The notes beneath the pieces were generated by a model. The model was not told where the DNA came from, did not search any database, and saw only the letters and a program-made list of their open reading frames with translations. Positions 1 through 7,102 of a stretch of DNA of 10,794 nt are shown piece after piece (within the stretch, counting starts at the first letter, position 1; each line of letters opens with the position of its first letter). Both the position numbers and the translations under genes were made by a program. The DNA lies in the NCBI GenBank assembly GCA_028819775.1, contig JAPPKV010000008.1:1-10794 (forward strand), read 5' to 3'. Origin of the DNA: Gammaproteobacteria bacterium (GTDB lineage: Bacteria; Pseudomonadota; Gammaproteobacteria; Pseudomonadales; Azotimanducaceae_A).

Positions 1-6
1 GCACTT

Positions 7-12
7 AGGAGG
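7..12 (+). promoter_or_regulatory. Shine-Dalgarno-like AGGAGG without a matching start
   Basis: A perfect AGGAGG lies 50 nt upstream of the GTG used for the first gene. No ATG, GTG or TTG occurs 5-12 nt downstream of it in any frame, so it does not obviously serve a gene. It could belong to a start codon lost by mutation, which would fit a damaged 5' end of the ATPase gene, or be chance. Confidence 0.2.
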
Positions 13-62
13 ATTTCTTTCTACACGCCACCTCTCTATCGCTTATTTGGGGTTACGATATT

Positions 63-2438
63 GTGTGCGTTTGGAGGCACGACGGGCCGAACATCATCAG
101 CAGGATAGATCGTGAAATAGATCGACGATGCGAGCTCTCTGTTTTGGTCATCTTTGGACCACTAAGCGCTGATCGTCGCCACGATCTATCGGTGCGGGCG
201 CGAAGTCGCAAGCTCAACACCATCATTATAGATGAGACCTTAATCGCATACTTGATGCAGTTCGACGGCGATCGTTTTTCTACCCTCCTAAGCTGTACGT
301 TGCCGTACACGACGGTCAATCCCTACACTCCGTTTCAAGCCGGAAGCGTTCCTCCGGAGATGTTTTTCGGGCGTCAGGATGTGGTAAGTGCCATTCAGCA
401 AGTGAATGAAGGCAGTTGCATTATATATGGCGGACGCCAACTTGGAAAATCGGCCTTGTTGAGACAGGTACAAAGGGAATTTCATCGGCCCGAAAGAGAG
501 TGTTTCGCATGGGTGGAAGATATCAAGGCGATAGGCGATCCCCTGACTGGGGAGAAACCGGACATCGTGTGGGCGCGATTGCGCGACGGTTTCAAAGCCA
601 TTGGGCTTCTCCGAGACCATGTCCGGGCTAACGAACCACGCAACATTATCACTCACATCGAGAGTGCGATGGATTCGGAGCCAGGGCGTCGAGTAATCGT
701 GCTGTTCGATGAGGCCGATCATTTCCTCGACGCAGATGCGGTCGACGCATTCCCCGTTGTAGAAGGGCTACGACGCCTGATCCAGACGACGAAGCTCAGG
801 TTTAAGGTGGTCTTCGCAGGATTGCATCATGTGCAGCGGTTCAAGAATATTCCTAATCAACCGCTGGCACACTTTGGCGAAAACCATCTGGTTGGACCGC
901 TAGAACCAGAAGCGGCTCGACGGTTAGTAGTCGACCCGATGGAGACGCTCGGCTATCGGTATAGCGATGAGTCAGCCGTGTTGAAGGTCTTATCGTACAC
1001 AAACTACCATCCGGGCCTGATCCAGTATTTCTGCCGCGAGTTGCTAAGTCGGCTACACGACCGAGCGCGCGATGAACGGCCGCCGTACACGATAAGCAGC
1101 GCCGATGTAGAAGGAGTCTACAGGCTCGAACGTACGCGCGAGATCATCCGGGAGCGACTCGATTGGACTCTCGCCCTAGATCGTCGCTATCAGTGCTTGG
1201 CATGGAGTATGATAGATGAGCAGAGGGGAGTACGCGATAGCTTTTCTCGGTCATTCAGTATCTCAGATCTTCTTCAGCTAGCAAAGCAGAACTGGCCACT
1301 TGGCTTTGAAGGGATTGAAACTGAGAGAGTGTCGGGGTTGCTTGGTGAGATGGTCGGACTTGGAATCTTGGTGAGGAGTGCTGACAATAGGTTTCTGTTG
1401 CGGAGTCCGAACCTCGTAAGGTTGATGGGCAATGAGGATGACATCGAGCTGCGTTTGGCAGAGCTTGCGGAGGTGCCAAAGCCGGCGCGCTCGCAGCCAG
1501 AGAGCCAACACTACTTGTTGCAGCCCGACGGTGAGAGTTCGTTGTTCAGCCCGCTAACGTTGATCCAAGAGGGGCAGTTGGAGAGCGGTCAGCGATCCGG
1601 AGTGACACTCGTTTTCGGCTCGGACGCTCTCGGCTTGGAAGTCCTCTCGCAAGCGCTCAGGAGGCTATGCGGAGATCAGGGGCGGGCTATTCCGATGGAT
1701 CTGTCGATCCAGCCCGACCGTATGGTAGCGTGGTTAGAGAAGTACGCGGTGAGGAGAAAAAGGACCGAGTTGACGTACGGGTGGCTAAACGGCGGTGCCG
1801 ACCAGATGGCACAGTGTGTGGAAAGCGTGCTAGACATGTGTAGAGTCTTCAATCGGAAAAGGAGACGTCCGCTACAGGTCGTTTTCGTGATGAACGTCGA
1901 CGCCGCACTCACATGGATGAAAATGGAAGAGCGTACACGGAAGAGGCTCGAGGACAGGTCGGACCTATTGTGTCTACATCGTTGGGATGAGGTTGGTATA
2001 CATCAGCGATTAAGTTCGGCCGAGAAGCTGGATATTCCCGAAGTGTGTGAAGCAGTCTTGCACGCTACGGGCGGTTGGCCGGCGGTTCTCGACGAGCTTC
2101 TACTGCGCTGTGGGGCAGATCTGGATTCGCGACCACACGCCGATACATTGGTGGAGGATATATGCAAACCGCAGTCGCCGTTCGGTGAGAGATTGATGAC
2201 CGACTGTGGTGTAGGTCCGCGAGACGGTTCGGTAGGTCGCGTGTTGCGTGCAATAGCAGAGTACGATGGAGTCGGCGAAGATGACGTTGGATCGTTACCT
2301 TCGCTGATAGACCGGAAGCTCTCTGATGATGATTGTCGTGCAGCGTTGAGCTATCTGGAGCGCATCGGATGTGTCGAACGGAGCGGAGGCCGGTTTCGGG
2401 CTGAGGCGATTCTATCGCGTGTCGTGGTGTCCAATTGA
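63..2438 (+). CDS. STAND-like P-loop ATPase, putative sensor/switch of a two-gene conflict module
   Basis: Predicted cytoplasmic signalling ATPase of 791 residues. Visible: Walker A GGRQLGKS at residues 123-130, Walker B VIVLFDEADHF at 211-221, a sensor-like strand VFAGLHH at 250-256, and a TNYHPGLIQYFC helix at 313-324 that resembles the GxP-type motif of STAND/AAA ATPases. A winged-helix-like stretch follows (about 375-455). Residues 510-690 look like a second, degenerate NTPase half: a strand LVFGS with no P-loop, a VVFVMNVD strand, and a second TGGWP motif at 669-673. The short block before Walker A (25-105, ending VPPEMFFGR) looks like the tail of a larger N-terminal domain. The GTG at 63 is the only usable start after the in-frame TAG at 6-8, and no ribosome site sits just upstream, so the true start is unsure and the gene may be 5'-truncated. 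It overlaps the next gene by 4 nt. No membrane segments are seen. ATPase identity is firm; the biological role is inferred. Confidence 0.85.
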   Translation: MCVWRHDGPNIISRIDREIDRRCELSVLVIFGPLSADRRHDLSVRARSRKLNTIIIDETLIAYLMQFDGDRFSTLLSCTLPYTTVNPYTPFQAGSVPPEMFFGRQDVVSAIQQVNEGSCIIYGGRQLGKSALLRQVQREFHRPERECFAWVEDIKAIGDPLTGEKPDIVWARLRDGFKAIGLLRDHVRANEPRNIITHIESAMDSEPGRRVIVLFDEADHFLDADAVDAFPVVEGLRRLIQTTKLRFKVVFAGLHHVQRFKNIPNQPLAHFGENHLVGPLEPEAARRLVVDPMETLGYRYSDESAVLKVLSYTNYHPGLIQYFCRELLSRLHDRARDERPPYTISSADVEGVYRLERTREIIRERLDWTLALDRRYQCLAWSMIDEQRGVRDSFSRSFSISDLLQLAKQNWPLGFEGIETERVSGLLGEMVGLGILVRSADNRFLLRSPNLVRLMGNEDDIELRLAELAEVPKPARSQPESQHYLLQPDGESSLFSPLTLIQEGQLESGQRSGVTLVFGSDALGLEVLSQALRRLCGDQGRAIPMDLSIQPDRMVAWLEKYAVRRKRTELTYGWLNGGADQMAQCVESVLDMCRVFNRKRRRPLQVVFVMNVDAALTWMKMEERTRKRLEDRSDLLCLHRWDEVGIHQRLSSAEKLDIPEVCEAVLHATGGWPAVLDELLLRCGADLDSRPHADTLVEDICKPQSPFGERLMTDCGVGPRDGSVGRVLRAIAEYDGVGEDDVGSLPSLIDRKLSDDDCRAALSYLERIGCVERSGGRFRAEAILSRVVVSN

Positions 2439-3724
2439 TTGCCGAATTGAACACTTGGTTGACTAGAATGCCAAGCTTCCAGTATTGGTTGTCTGAAGTT
2501 CTCGATCATATACGCGACGGGCGCAGTGTTGTCATAGTGGTACCCGAAGGTGTAAACACGGATGTAGTGCGAGAAGCGTTGTGGAGCAAACAAGGACACC
2601 TCTATTTTGAGGGGATATTTCTGGGCGAGCAGGAGAGGGGTTGGCCGGTTGATACTGTGGTGGATGCACTGTCATTGGAGATTGACCGGCCTAATCTGGA
2701 TCGCTTGGTGGCGCTATCGGGTTTGCCAGACGTGCTGTTTCTGGATGATTTTGATGAACTAAGCGAGGCCGACCGCATACGGTGGTTGCAATTCATCATT
2801 AGGTGGGCCGAAGCTTGTCAAGGGCAGTTTTCTAGCGGGACTACTTCCACTCGAGTTCCTACGCTGTGTCTGGTGACGCACGCGTCAAGTGTGCCTGTCG
2901 AGGTGTCGCTGTCGAATTTGACGAACGTGCTTTTGGCCGTTCAGGTGTGGTGGGGAGTGCCGACGGTGTTGGAGATGCGACTAATTGCGCGATTATTGTG
3001 TGAGGATGGGAACTCGGCTAAGCAGCGTTGGCAGGAGTGTCTGATACCGTCGATAGCTGGAAATGATCTAGGGCTAGCTGAGTACATGTTGATGCATGAA
3101 TTTCGAAGCCTGGACGAGTTAGTCCTGGGTCTGCAAGCTTTTACGGCCAACAGGGGTTGGAGAGAAGCTGAGTTGGACAATGCTTGTCTATGTGGGTCGT
3201 CGAGGGATGAGACGCCCATCATGAGTGGCCGCCTGTGGACCTATTCGTTCTTCGGAGCATGGGCGCGGGGCATGGTTTATTGGACCCCGGAGTACGGCCT
3301 CGAGGTTCATAGCGCGGGTCTAGCCGCGTTGGGTCGAAACGAGGTTGTGGAACACCGATACTGGCGGGGTCAAGCGCAGTTGATCATGCCACAGATCGAC
3401 GAGATGAGGCTGGCACTCTGTGCCAGCCTCACGCGTTCGTACGGCAAGGAGTGGCCGTACAGATGGATTCGACCAAATAACAGGGGAGAGCTGGCGGCGG
3501 TGCAGCGCAGTCCGTTCGCTTGCCAATTGGGTCATCTTGAGCACCTCCTGAGAAACTGTAGGAGTTTGCGGAAGGAATCACGATGGTATTCGTTGGTGGA
3601 GAAAGCTCGAACGGTACGCAACGATTTGTCGCACTATCGCGCGGTTTCGCTAGACACGTATGTGCAGCTGTGTCAGGAAGCGGAAAGGGGAAATCGGGAA
3701 GGGCTGGCGTTGCCAAGTTGGTGA
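2435..3724 (+). CDS. Degenerate-NTPase protein with C-terminal HEPN-like domain (putative RNase effector)
   Basis: Protein of 429 residues from a TTG at 2435 that overlaps the previous stop (TTGA); an ATG at 2468 is an alternative start, giving 418 residues. The N-terminal half has a Walker B-like strand DVLFLDDFDEL at 99-109 and, where a P-loop is expected, VVIVVPEGVNTD at 32-43, which lacks the GK[S/T] signature, so ATP hydrolysis is unlikely. A helical middle (about 170-300) leads to a C-terminal helical domain (about 305-415) carrying RNDLSH at 395-400. This fits the RNx3H (Rx4-6H) active-site motif of HEPN RNases. HEPN domains are known RNA-cleaving effectors in toxin-antitoxin, CRISPR-linked and abortive-infection systems. 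The overlap with the ATPase gene implies coupled translation and a shared complex or pathway. Two strong inverted repeats lie within the HEPN coding part. The HEPN call rests on the motif and its helical context only. Confidence 0.75.
   Translation: MIAELNTWLTRMPSFQYWLSEVLDHIRDGRSVVIVVPEGVNTDVVREALWSKQGHLYFEGIFLGEQERGWPVDTVVDALSLEIDRPNLDRLVALSGLPDVLFLDDFDELSEADRIRWLQFIIRWAEACQGQFSSGTTSTRVPTLCLVTHASSVPVEVSLSNLTNVLLAVQVWWGVPTVLEMRLIARLLCEDGNSAKQRWQECLIPSIAGNDLGLAEYMLMHEFRSLDELVLGLQAFTANRGWREAELDNACLCGSSRDETPIMSGRLWTYSFFGAWARGMVYWTPEYGLEVHSAGLAALGRNEVVEHRYWRGQAQLIMPQIDEMRLALCASLTRSYGKEWPYRWIRPNNRGELAAVQRSPFACQLGHLEHLLRNCRSLRKESRWYSLVEKARTVRNDLSHYRAVSLDTYVQLCQEAERGNREGLALPSW
3405..3431 (+). repeat. 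Perfect 12-bp inverted repeat with 3-nt loop inside the HEPN coding region
   Basis: The left arm TGAGGCTGGCAC (3405-3416) is followed by TCT and the exact reverse complement GTGCCAGCCTCA (3420-3431). The encoded residues are part of the first helix of the HEPN-like domain. There is no T-tract after it, so it is not a standard intrinsic terminator. Confidence 0.8.
3439..3460 (+). repeat. Second inverted repeat, 7-bp arms, next to the 12-bp hairpin
   Basis: GTACGGC (3439-3445) and GCCGTAC (3454-3460) flank an 8-nt loop, beginning 7 nt after the stronger hairpin. On its own it would be unremarkable; the pairing with the neighbouring hairpin is what stands out. Confidence 0.5.
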
Positions 3725-3834
3725 TGTTCTGATGCTGATCTAGCGCAGGGTATTCGGGATAGCTGTGGAGGGGACATCCGTGAGCGGCGCGGTGATGTTG
3801 CATACACGCAAGTCAGCCGCTCCGTGGGATCTCC
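3725..3834 (+). other. Intergenic spacer with a short ORF behind a good ribosome site
   Basis: Between the HEPN gene and the aquaporin remnant lies a GGAGGGG stretch (3767-3773) followed 6 nt later by GTG 3780, opening a 22-codon frame that ends at 3848 within the aquaporin start. It has no counterpart upstream of the second aquaporin copy. It may be a decayed start or chance. No terminator hairpin with T-tract was seen for the HEPN operon here. Confidence 0.25.
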
Positions 3835-4540
3835 GTGCAGTCTTCTGATTGCCGTCCCGATGCGCTCCTGGCGGAGGTGGTGGGCACCCTAGCGCTCGTG
3901 TTCGCCGCTACCGGCTCGATCATGGTCAACGACATGTCCGGCGGCGTGGTCACCGACATCGGCGTGGCCGCCGCTCCAGGGCGGGTGGTGGCGGCGATGA
4001 TCTACGCGGTGGGAGACATATCCGCCGCCCACGTCAACCTCGCCGTGACCATGGGGTTCTTGAGCGTTGGCTGCCTGCCGGCTCGTCTGGTCGTGCCTTA
4101 CATCGCCAGCCAGATGGTAGGCGCGGTGCTGGCCAGCTTCGCCCTGTGGCTGCTGATGCCGGAACACCGCGGCCTGATGGGGGCTCACGTTCCGGCCATC
4201 CCGGCGGCGCCGTCGGTGGCGATGGAGGTGATTCTCACCTTCTTCCTGATGTTCGTGATCCTCGGAGTGCGGCTTCCTGAACGCGGCCCCGGCGCCGACA
4301 GGATCAACCGGCAGCCGTCCTGCGGGCTCGTGGTCGACGGCGTGGTGGCGCTGGCGATATTGGTTCGCCGGCCCCACCAGCGGCGCCTCCATGAACCCGG
4401 AGCGCTCCCTGGCCCCGGCCCTGTTCGCGGTAGAGCCGCTGCAGTACCTGTGGATCTACGTCATCGGGCCGGTCGGCGGCGCCCTCCTCGCCGGCCTCAA
4501 CGGCCGCCTCATCCGCGGCACCAGCCGATCCGGAATCTGA
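3835..4540 (+). pseudogene. Aquaporin (MIP family) pseudogene, copy 1
   Basis: Encodes a diverged aquaporin-type water/solute channel of the inner membrane; hydrophobic helices are clear, for example FALWLLMP and [12 protein letters not shown]. Compared with the second copy at 8118-8840 it carries a 2-nt deletion near 4270, a 1-nt deletion near 4290 that restores the frame, and a 1-nt insertion near 4358 that breaks it for good. In the corrected frame it would end at the TGA at 4538-4540. The first NPA motif is changed to NLA (residues 68-70) and the second reads NPE. Loss of both pore motifs plus frameshifts means no functional channel. The start is taken at GTG 3835; similarity to copy 2 begins at the RPDA residues just after it. 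It abuts the minus-strand operon tail to tail. Confidence 0.85.
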
Positions 4541-4996
4541 CTACGGGTAATTCGAGAGTGCTGGATGAGTTGCCTTCACACAGTACGAGACCAGGTCGCC
4601 TGCAAGCGCAGCTTGCGGAGACCCAGCACCGGGCAAGCCGAGGATCTCACAGTGCGATGGGTCAGCCGGGTGGCGTTCGTCCTGCGGGAGGGGTCGTCGC
4701 TCAAAACGCAGGATCGCGTGGTCACGAGCCCGTTCCTTTGTGTCGCCAACGTTCAACTGTGCCAGGCACCCTCTGATTTTCATGGAGATCCGCGAAAGCC
4801 GCCGCACCTCTTCGACTTGTTCCAGCGTGGGCTTGGTCGCAAAACACTCTAGCCAATTCACGGAAAGCCCCGCCTCTCCTGACCGCAAACAGAACGCCGA
4901 TCCATCGGGGCGACCATCTTCTCCCATGGACGATGGTTTGATGTAGCGAACTACATGATCCTCGTCACGTAGTTCGCTATCGTTTATTCTCGCCAA
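4541..4996 (-). CDS. Conserved-looking hypothetical protein, third gene of the TIGR04255-type operon
   Basis: Protein of 151 residues starting at TTG 4996, inside the end of the gene before it (13-nt overlap). No ATG is available before Met24, and an in-frame stop lies a short way upstream of the TTG. Features that look like a real protein are HVVRYIKP (14-21), SAFCLRSGEAGLSVNWLE (33-50) and DERHPADPSHCEILGLP (106-122), a polar stretch with His, Asp and Cys that could bind a metal. No membrane segment or signal peptide is visible. I do not recognise a named family. The overlap with two upstream genes is the main support for expression and suggests that the three act together. The stop directly abuts the end of the convergent aquaporin pseudogene. 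Confidence 0.65.
   Translation of the reverse strand: MARINDSELRDEDHVVRYIKPSSMGEDGRPDGSAFCLRSGEAGLSVNWLECFATKPTLEQVEEVRRLSRISMKIRGCLAQLNVGDTKERARDHAILRFERRPLPQDERHPADPSHCEILGLPGAGSPQAALAGDLVSYCVKATHPALSNYP
4944..4979 (-). repeat. 11-bp perfect inverted repeat in the start region of the 151-aa gene
   Basis: TAGCGAACTAC (4944-4954) and GTAGTTCGCTA (4969-4979) are exact reverse complements with a 14-nt loop. In the minus-strand mRNA the stem begins about 17 nt after the TTG start, within the coding region. It could influence translation initiation of this gene or bind a regulator. No T-tract supports a terminator role. Confidence 0.6.
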
Positions 4997-5739
4997 CTGA
5001 GAAACGACGAAAGGCCCGACGTTCGAATCTGTTCTTGTACTCCCTCAAGGGTGTCTTGGCCCGCTTTCGGAGCGATCCGTGTAGATCCCGTGCGTCGTGT
5101 CCAGATCACGTACTCCACCCATCGGTCGCCGAGGAATTGGAGACCAATGTGCTTTTCGCCACTCCCGCGCCAAACCGCGCGTAGATTGCCGTTGTAGGTA
5201 ACGACGACATTCGCCCTACGCGTGAACGGAATCGAGCGCATGAACTCCCAGAAGTCTCGCTCGGACGCGGCCCTGAACGGAATCTCGTCGAGCATGGCGT
5301 CGTGCTTCAGGGCTGCGATCCTACTCCTATATGCTTGTTCCGTCTCGTGAGCTTGGTTCCGCCTACTCTCCAATTCGCTAAAGAACTGAGTCCACGGATC
5401 AGTGTGCCAAATTGGTGGGAGCGTCTGTGTGGTTCCCATTTCGTCGCCGGCTCTGCTCGTTTCGAAGACCACTAGACGCAAGGAGGGTGACGGGTCATGG
5501 GCTGGAAACTGCTTCCACACCGGGCAGTTACGGATCTGTGCGTTGGTCATGGACTCGTTGTCGCTCTCCCCCGGCCAGAAGCCGACAGTCGCGAAGGCGG
5601 GAACCATCGAATTCGGTTGCTCTGCCCTCGCACTCCTGCATATCACGGCTTCACTTCGGCGAAAATCTTGGTCAAAAGCTGCCGTACGCCAAGTGCCGGG
5701 TTGTAGGAATTCGTACTCTGAGATGGCAGTGCTACTCAT
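4984..5739 (-). CDS. Hypothetical protein with NGNLRAVW / GLQFLG core, second gene of the TIGR04255-type operon
   Basis: Protein of 251 residues. The ATG at 5739 is preferred because it overlaps the stop of the upstream gene by 8 nt; the same frame stays open further upstream, but that part is antiparallel to nothing conserved and only shadows the upstream gene. The N-terminal half (1-125) is polar, with PGTWRTAAFDQD (14-25). Residues 120-145 form a charged helix. The C-terminal half has a beta-rich core: NVVVTYNGNLRAVWRG, then HIGLQFLGDRWVEYVIWTRR. I recall this core from uncharacterised proteins in other bacteria, but the biochemical role is unknown. No signal peptide or membrane helix is seen. 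It overlaps the following 151-aa gene by 13 nt, so all three genes are likely translated from one mRNA. Confidence 0.7.
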   Translation of the reverse strand: MSSTAISEYEFLQPGTWRTAAFDQDFRRSEAVICRSARAEQPNSMVPAFATVGFWPGESDNESMTNAQIRNCPVWKQFPAHDPSPSLRLVVFETSRAGDEMGTTQTLPPIWHTDPWTQFFSELESRRNQAHETEQAYRSRIAALKHDAMLDEIPFRAASERDFWEFMRSIPFTRRANVVVTYNGNLRAVWRGSGEKHIGLQFLGDRWVEYVIWTRRTGSTRIAPKAGQDTLEGVQEQIRTSGLSSFLSWRE

Positions 5740-6508
5740 GTGGGGTTTGCTCGCGCTCCCAGTGTTCGAATTGGATTCTCTCACTCGTAATCTCAAGAAA
5801 GCAGTCCATGATTGCCGTGTGAGCTCGATCAAACCAACGATCAGCCGCAGACTTCGGAATACTTCCGACCTGTTCCGTCGCCTTAATCTCAAACACAAGA
5901 ATGGGCGTGCTGTTGGCGTGACTCGTAGTTCCACTACGTACAGCCACTTGCAGGTGTATTCTCTCCGGCGTATAAAATCCGAAGTTGCAGTTGAAGCCAA
6001 CAGAATTCCAGCCCTCAACCACGGGTTGAAGCAAGCAGAAGGAGGGGAGAATCTTGTTCGTGTCTTGTGGCCCGGCCCAGAAGTCACACTCTTGGATAGC
6101 GTTCACGTATGTGAGTTCGCACATATTGATCGCCTGCTCCGAAGACGGGACTTCAGCACGAATGAACTCCGAAAAAAGGGCGTAGTATCTGTCGAAACGT
6201 GGTTTGATCTTGTGATATCTCGGGTATGCATCCTCTTGGCGTCGCCCATTGAACATGAATGCGTTCTTTTGAATCTGAATGAGGCTAATGCCATCGTCTG
6301 CAGTAAACCAATAGCGGGGCATTGGGAAAACGTCACCGCCGACCGGGATCTCTGTGCCTACTGGTGGTTGTTGACGCACGGTCGGAAACTCGCTCTTGAT
6401 CTGCTCCCAGAACAGACCAATGTGTTCACTGCGTAAATCGAAGGGAGGTTTGAAGTACGTGGCGATCACGACTTCGTTTATGGGTGGGCTTTTGAAGTAG
6501 ACTGACAT
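5732..6508 (-). CDS. TIGR04255-like protein (sporadically distributed family), first gene of the minus-strand operon
   Basis: Protein of 258 residues from ATG 6508; a TTG at 6565 would add 19 residues of unlikely sequence. The sequence fits the pattern of TIGR04255 proteins: SPPINEVVIATYF at 7-19, HIGLFWEQIKSEFP at 29-42, QQPPV at 46-50, SLIQIQKNAFMFNGRR at 75-90 and CELTYVNAI at 130-138, followed by a hydrophilic C-terminal half with a RWFDRAHTAIMDCF helix near the end. The molecular function of this family is not established; it is patchily distributed, as is typical of accessory or conflict genes. It is soluble by appearance. It heads a three-gene operon with 8- and 13-nt overlaps. No clear ribosome site precedes the ATG. 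Confidence 0.75.
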   Translation of the reverse strand: MSVYFKSPPINEVVIATYFKPPFDLRSEHIGLFWEQIKSEFPTVRQQPPVGTEIPVGGDVFPMPRYWFTADDGISLIQIQKNAFMFNGRRQEDAYPRYHKIKPRFDRYYALFSEFIRAEVPSSEQAINMCELTYVNAIQECDFWAGPQDTNKILPSFCLLQPVVEGWNSVGFNCNFGFYTPERIHLQVAVRSGTTSHANSTPILVFEIKATEQVGSIPKSAADRWFDRAHTAIMDCFLEITSERIQFEHWEREQTPHE

Positions 6509-6582
6509 CGATACGAGGTTGTTCACTCCGGTGCCGGGCTCGCAGGCTGCGTGGGGACTCGGCAAGCAAGCGTATTGCAGCT

Positions 6583-7017
6583 TCAGTAGTCAGGGTAGCG
6601 GCAATCGCGTTGACGGACAAGCGGCGGGACAGGTTCTTGCGCCATCGCGCCGGGGTCGGAGCGCAGGTCCTAGAGTTCGTGCTCGGTAGCGGGGTTGTAG
6701 ACGTACTTCCAGTCGGCGGTGCGGATCATGCGCGTGCTGTACAGGGTGGTCTCGTAGCCGTGGAACTCGGCGAACATGTCGTCGGGCCAGTCAGCGGGGG
6801 TGGTTCCGGCGAGCAGCGGCGCAAGGGAGCGTCCGTCGGCGCCGGCGAGCGGCTCGGCCGCGGCCAGTTCCAGCAGCGTGGGGGCCAGGTCGACCAAGTT
6901 GGCGAACGCATCGGTGACGGCGCCGCGTTGGATGCCGGGGCCGGAGATCAGCAGCGGCACGCGGTGGGTCTCCTCGTACATGTGGAATCCGTTGTTGACC
7001 AGCCGGTGGTATCGGGC
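6583..7017 (-). pseudogene. C-terminal remnant of an arylsulfatase-type sulfatase
   Basis: The reverse strand reads NNGFHMYEETHRVPLLISGP, then LVDLAPTLLELAAAEP, DGRSLAPLLAG, MFAEFHGYE, and TADWKYVYNPATEHEL. This is the order of motifs in the C-terminal part of type I sulfatases, which hydrolyse sulfate esters. A TAG at 6670-6672 sits where the usual 'ELYDL' would place Tyr, and the frame continues as DLRSDPGAMAQEP to a TGA at 6583-6585, so the stop is a nonsense mutation. Upstream, an in-frame TGA at 7018-7020 marks the break. The N-terminal catalytic part, including the formylglycine motif, is absent. It lies antiparallel to the HNH remnant with no spacing, consistent with a deletion or insertion junction near 7018. 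Confidence 0.8.
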
Positions 7018-7102
7018 TCATGGCGCCGCGGCTGTGCGCGACGGCCTGGACCGCTACGACACGGCGCGGCCACCGGGCGCGCGGGGCACCGGTCGACGCG
7101 GC

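Noticed and set aside
288..722. 144-codon minus-strand frame within the STAND-like ATPase gene
   Set aside because: Antisense to the Walker A and B region, which is clearly conserved on the plus strand.
3780..3848. 22-codon ORF with a good ribosome site before aquaporin copy 1
   Set aside because: Too short, not hydrophobic, and absent upstream of copy 2; kept only as a note in the spacer entry.
5740..6087. Upstream extension of the 251-aa gene to residue 367
   Set aside because: The added part lies out of frame within the TIGR04255-like gene, and the ATG at 5739 gives the typical overlapping start.
5402..6436. 344-codon plus-strand open frame opposite the TIGR04255-type operon
   Set aside because: It is the antisense of two genes with recognisable cores and tight overlaps; its translation has no family-like motifs.
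6776..7102. N-terminal part of the 441-codon plus-strand frame
   Set aside because: It reads antisense through the sulfatase remnant; only the part after about 7103 belongs to the HNH region.
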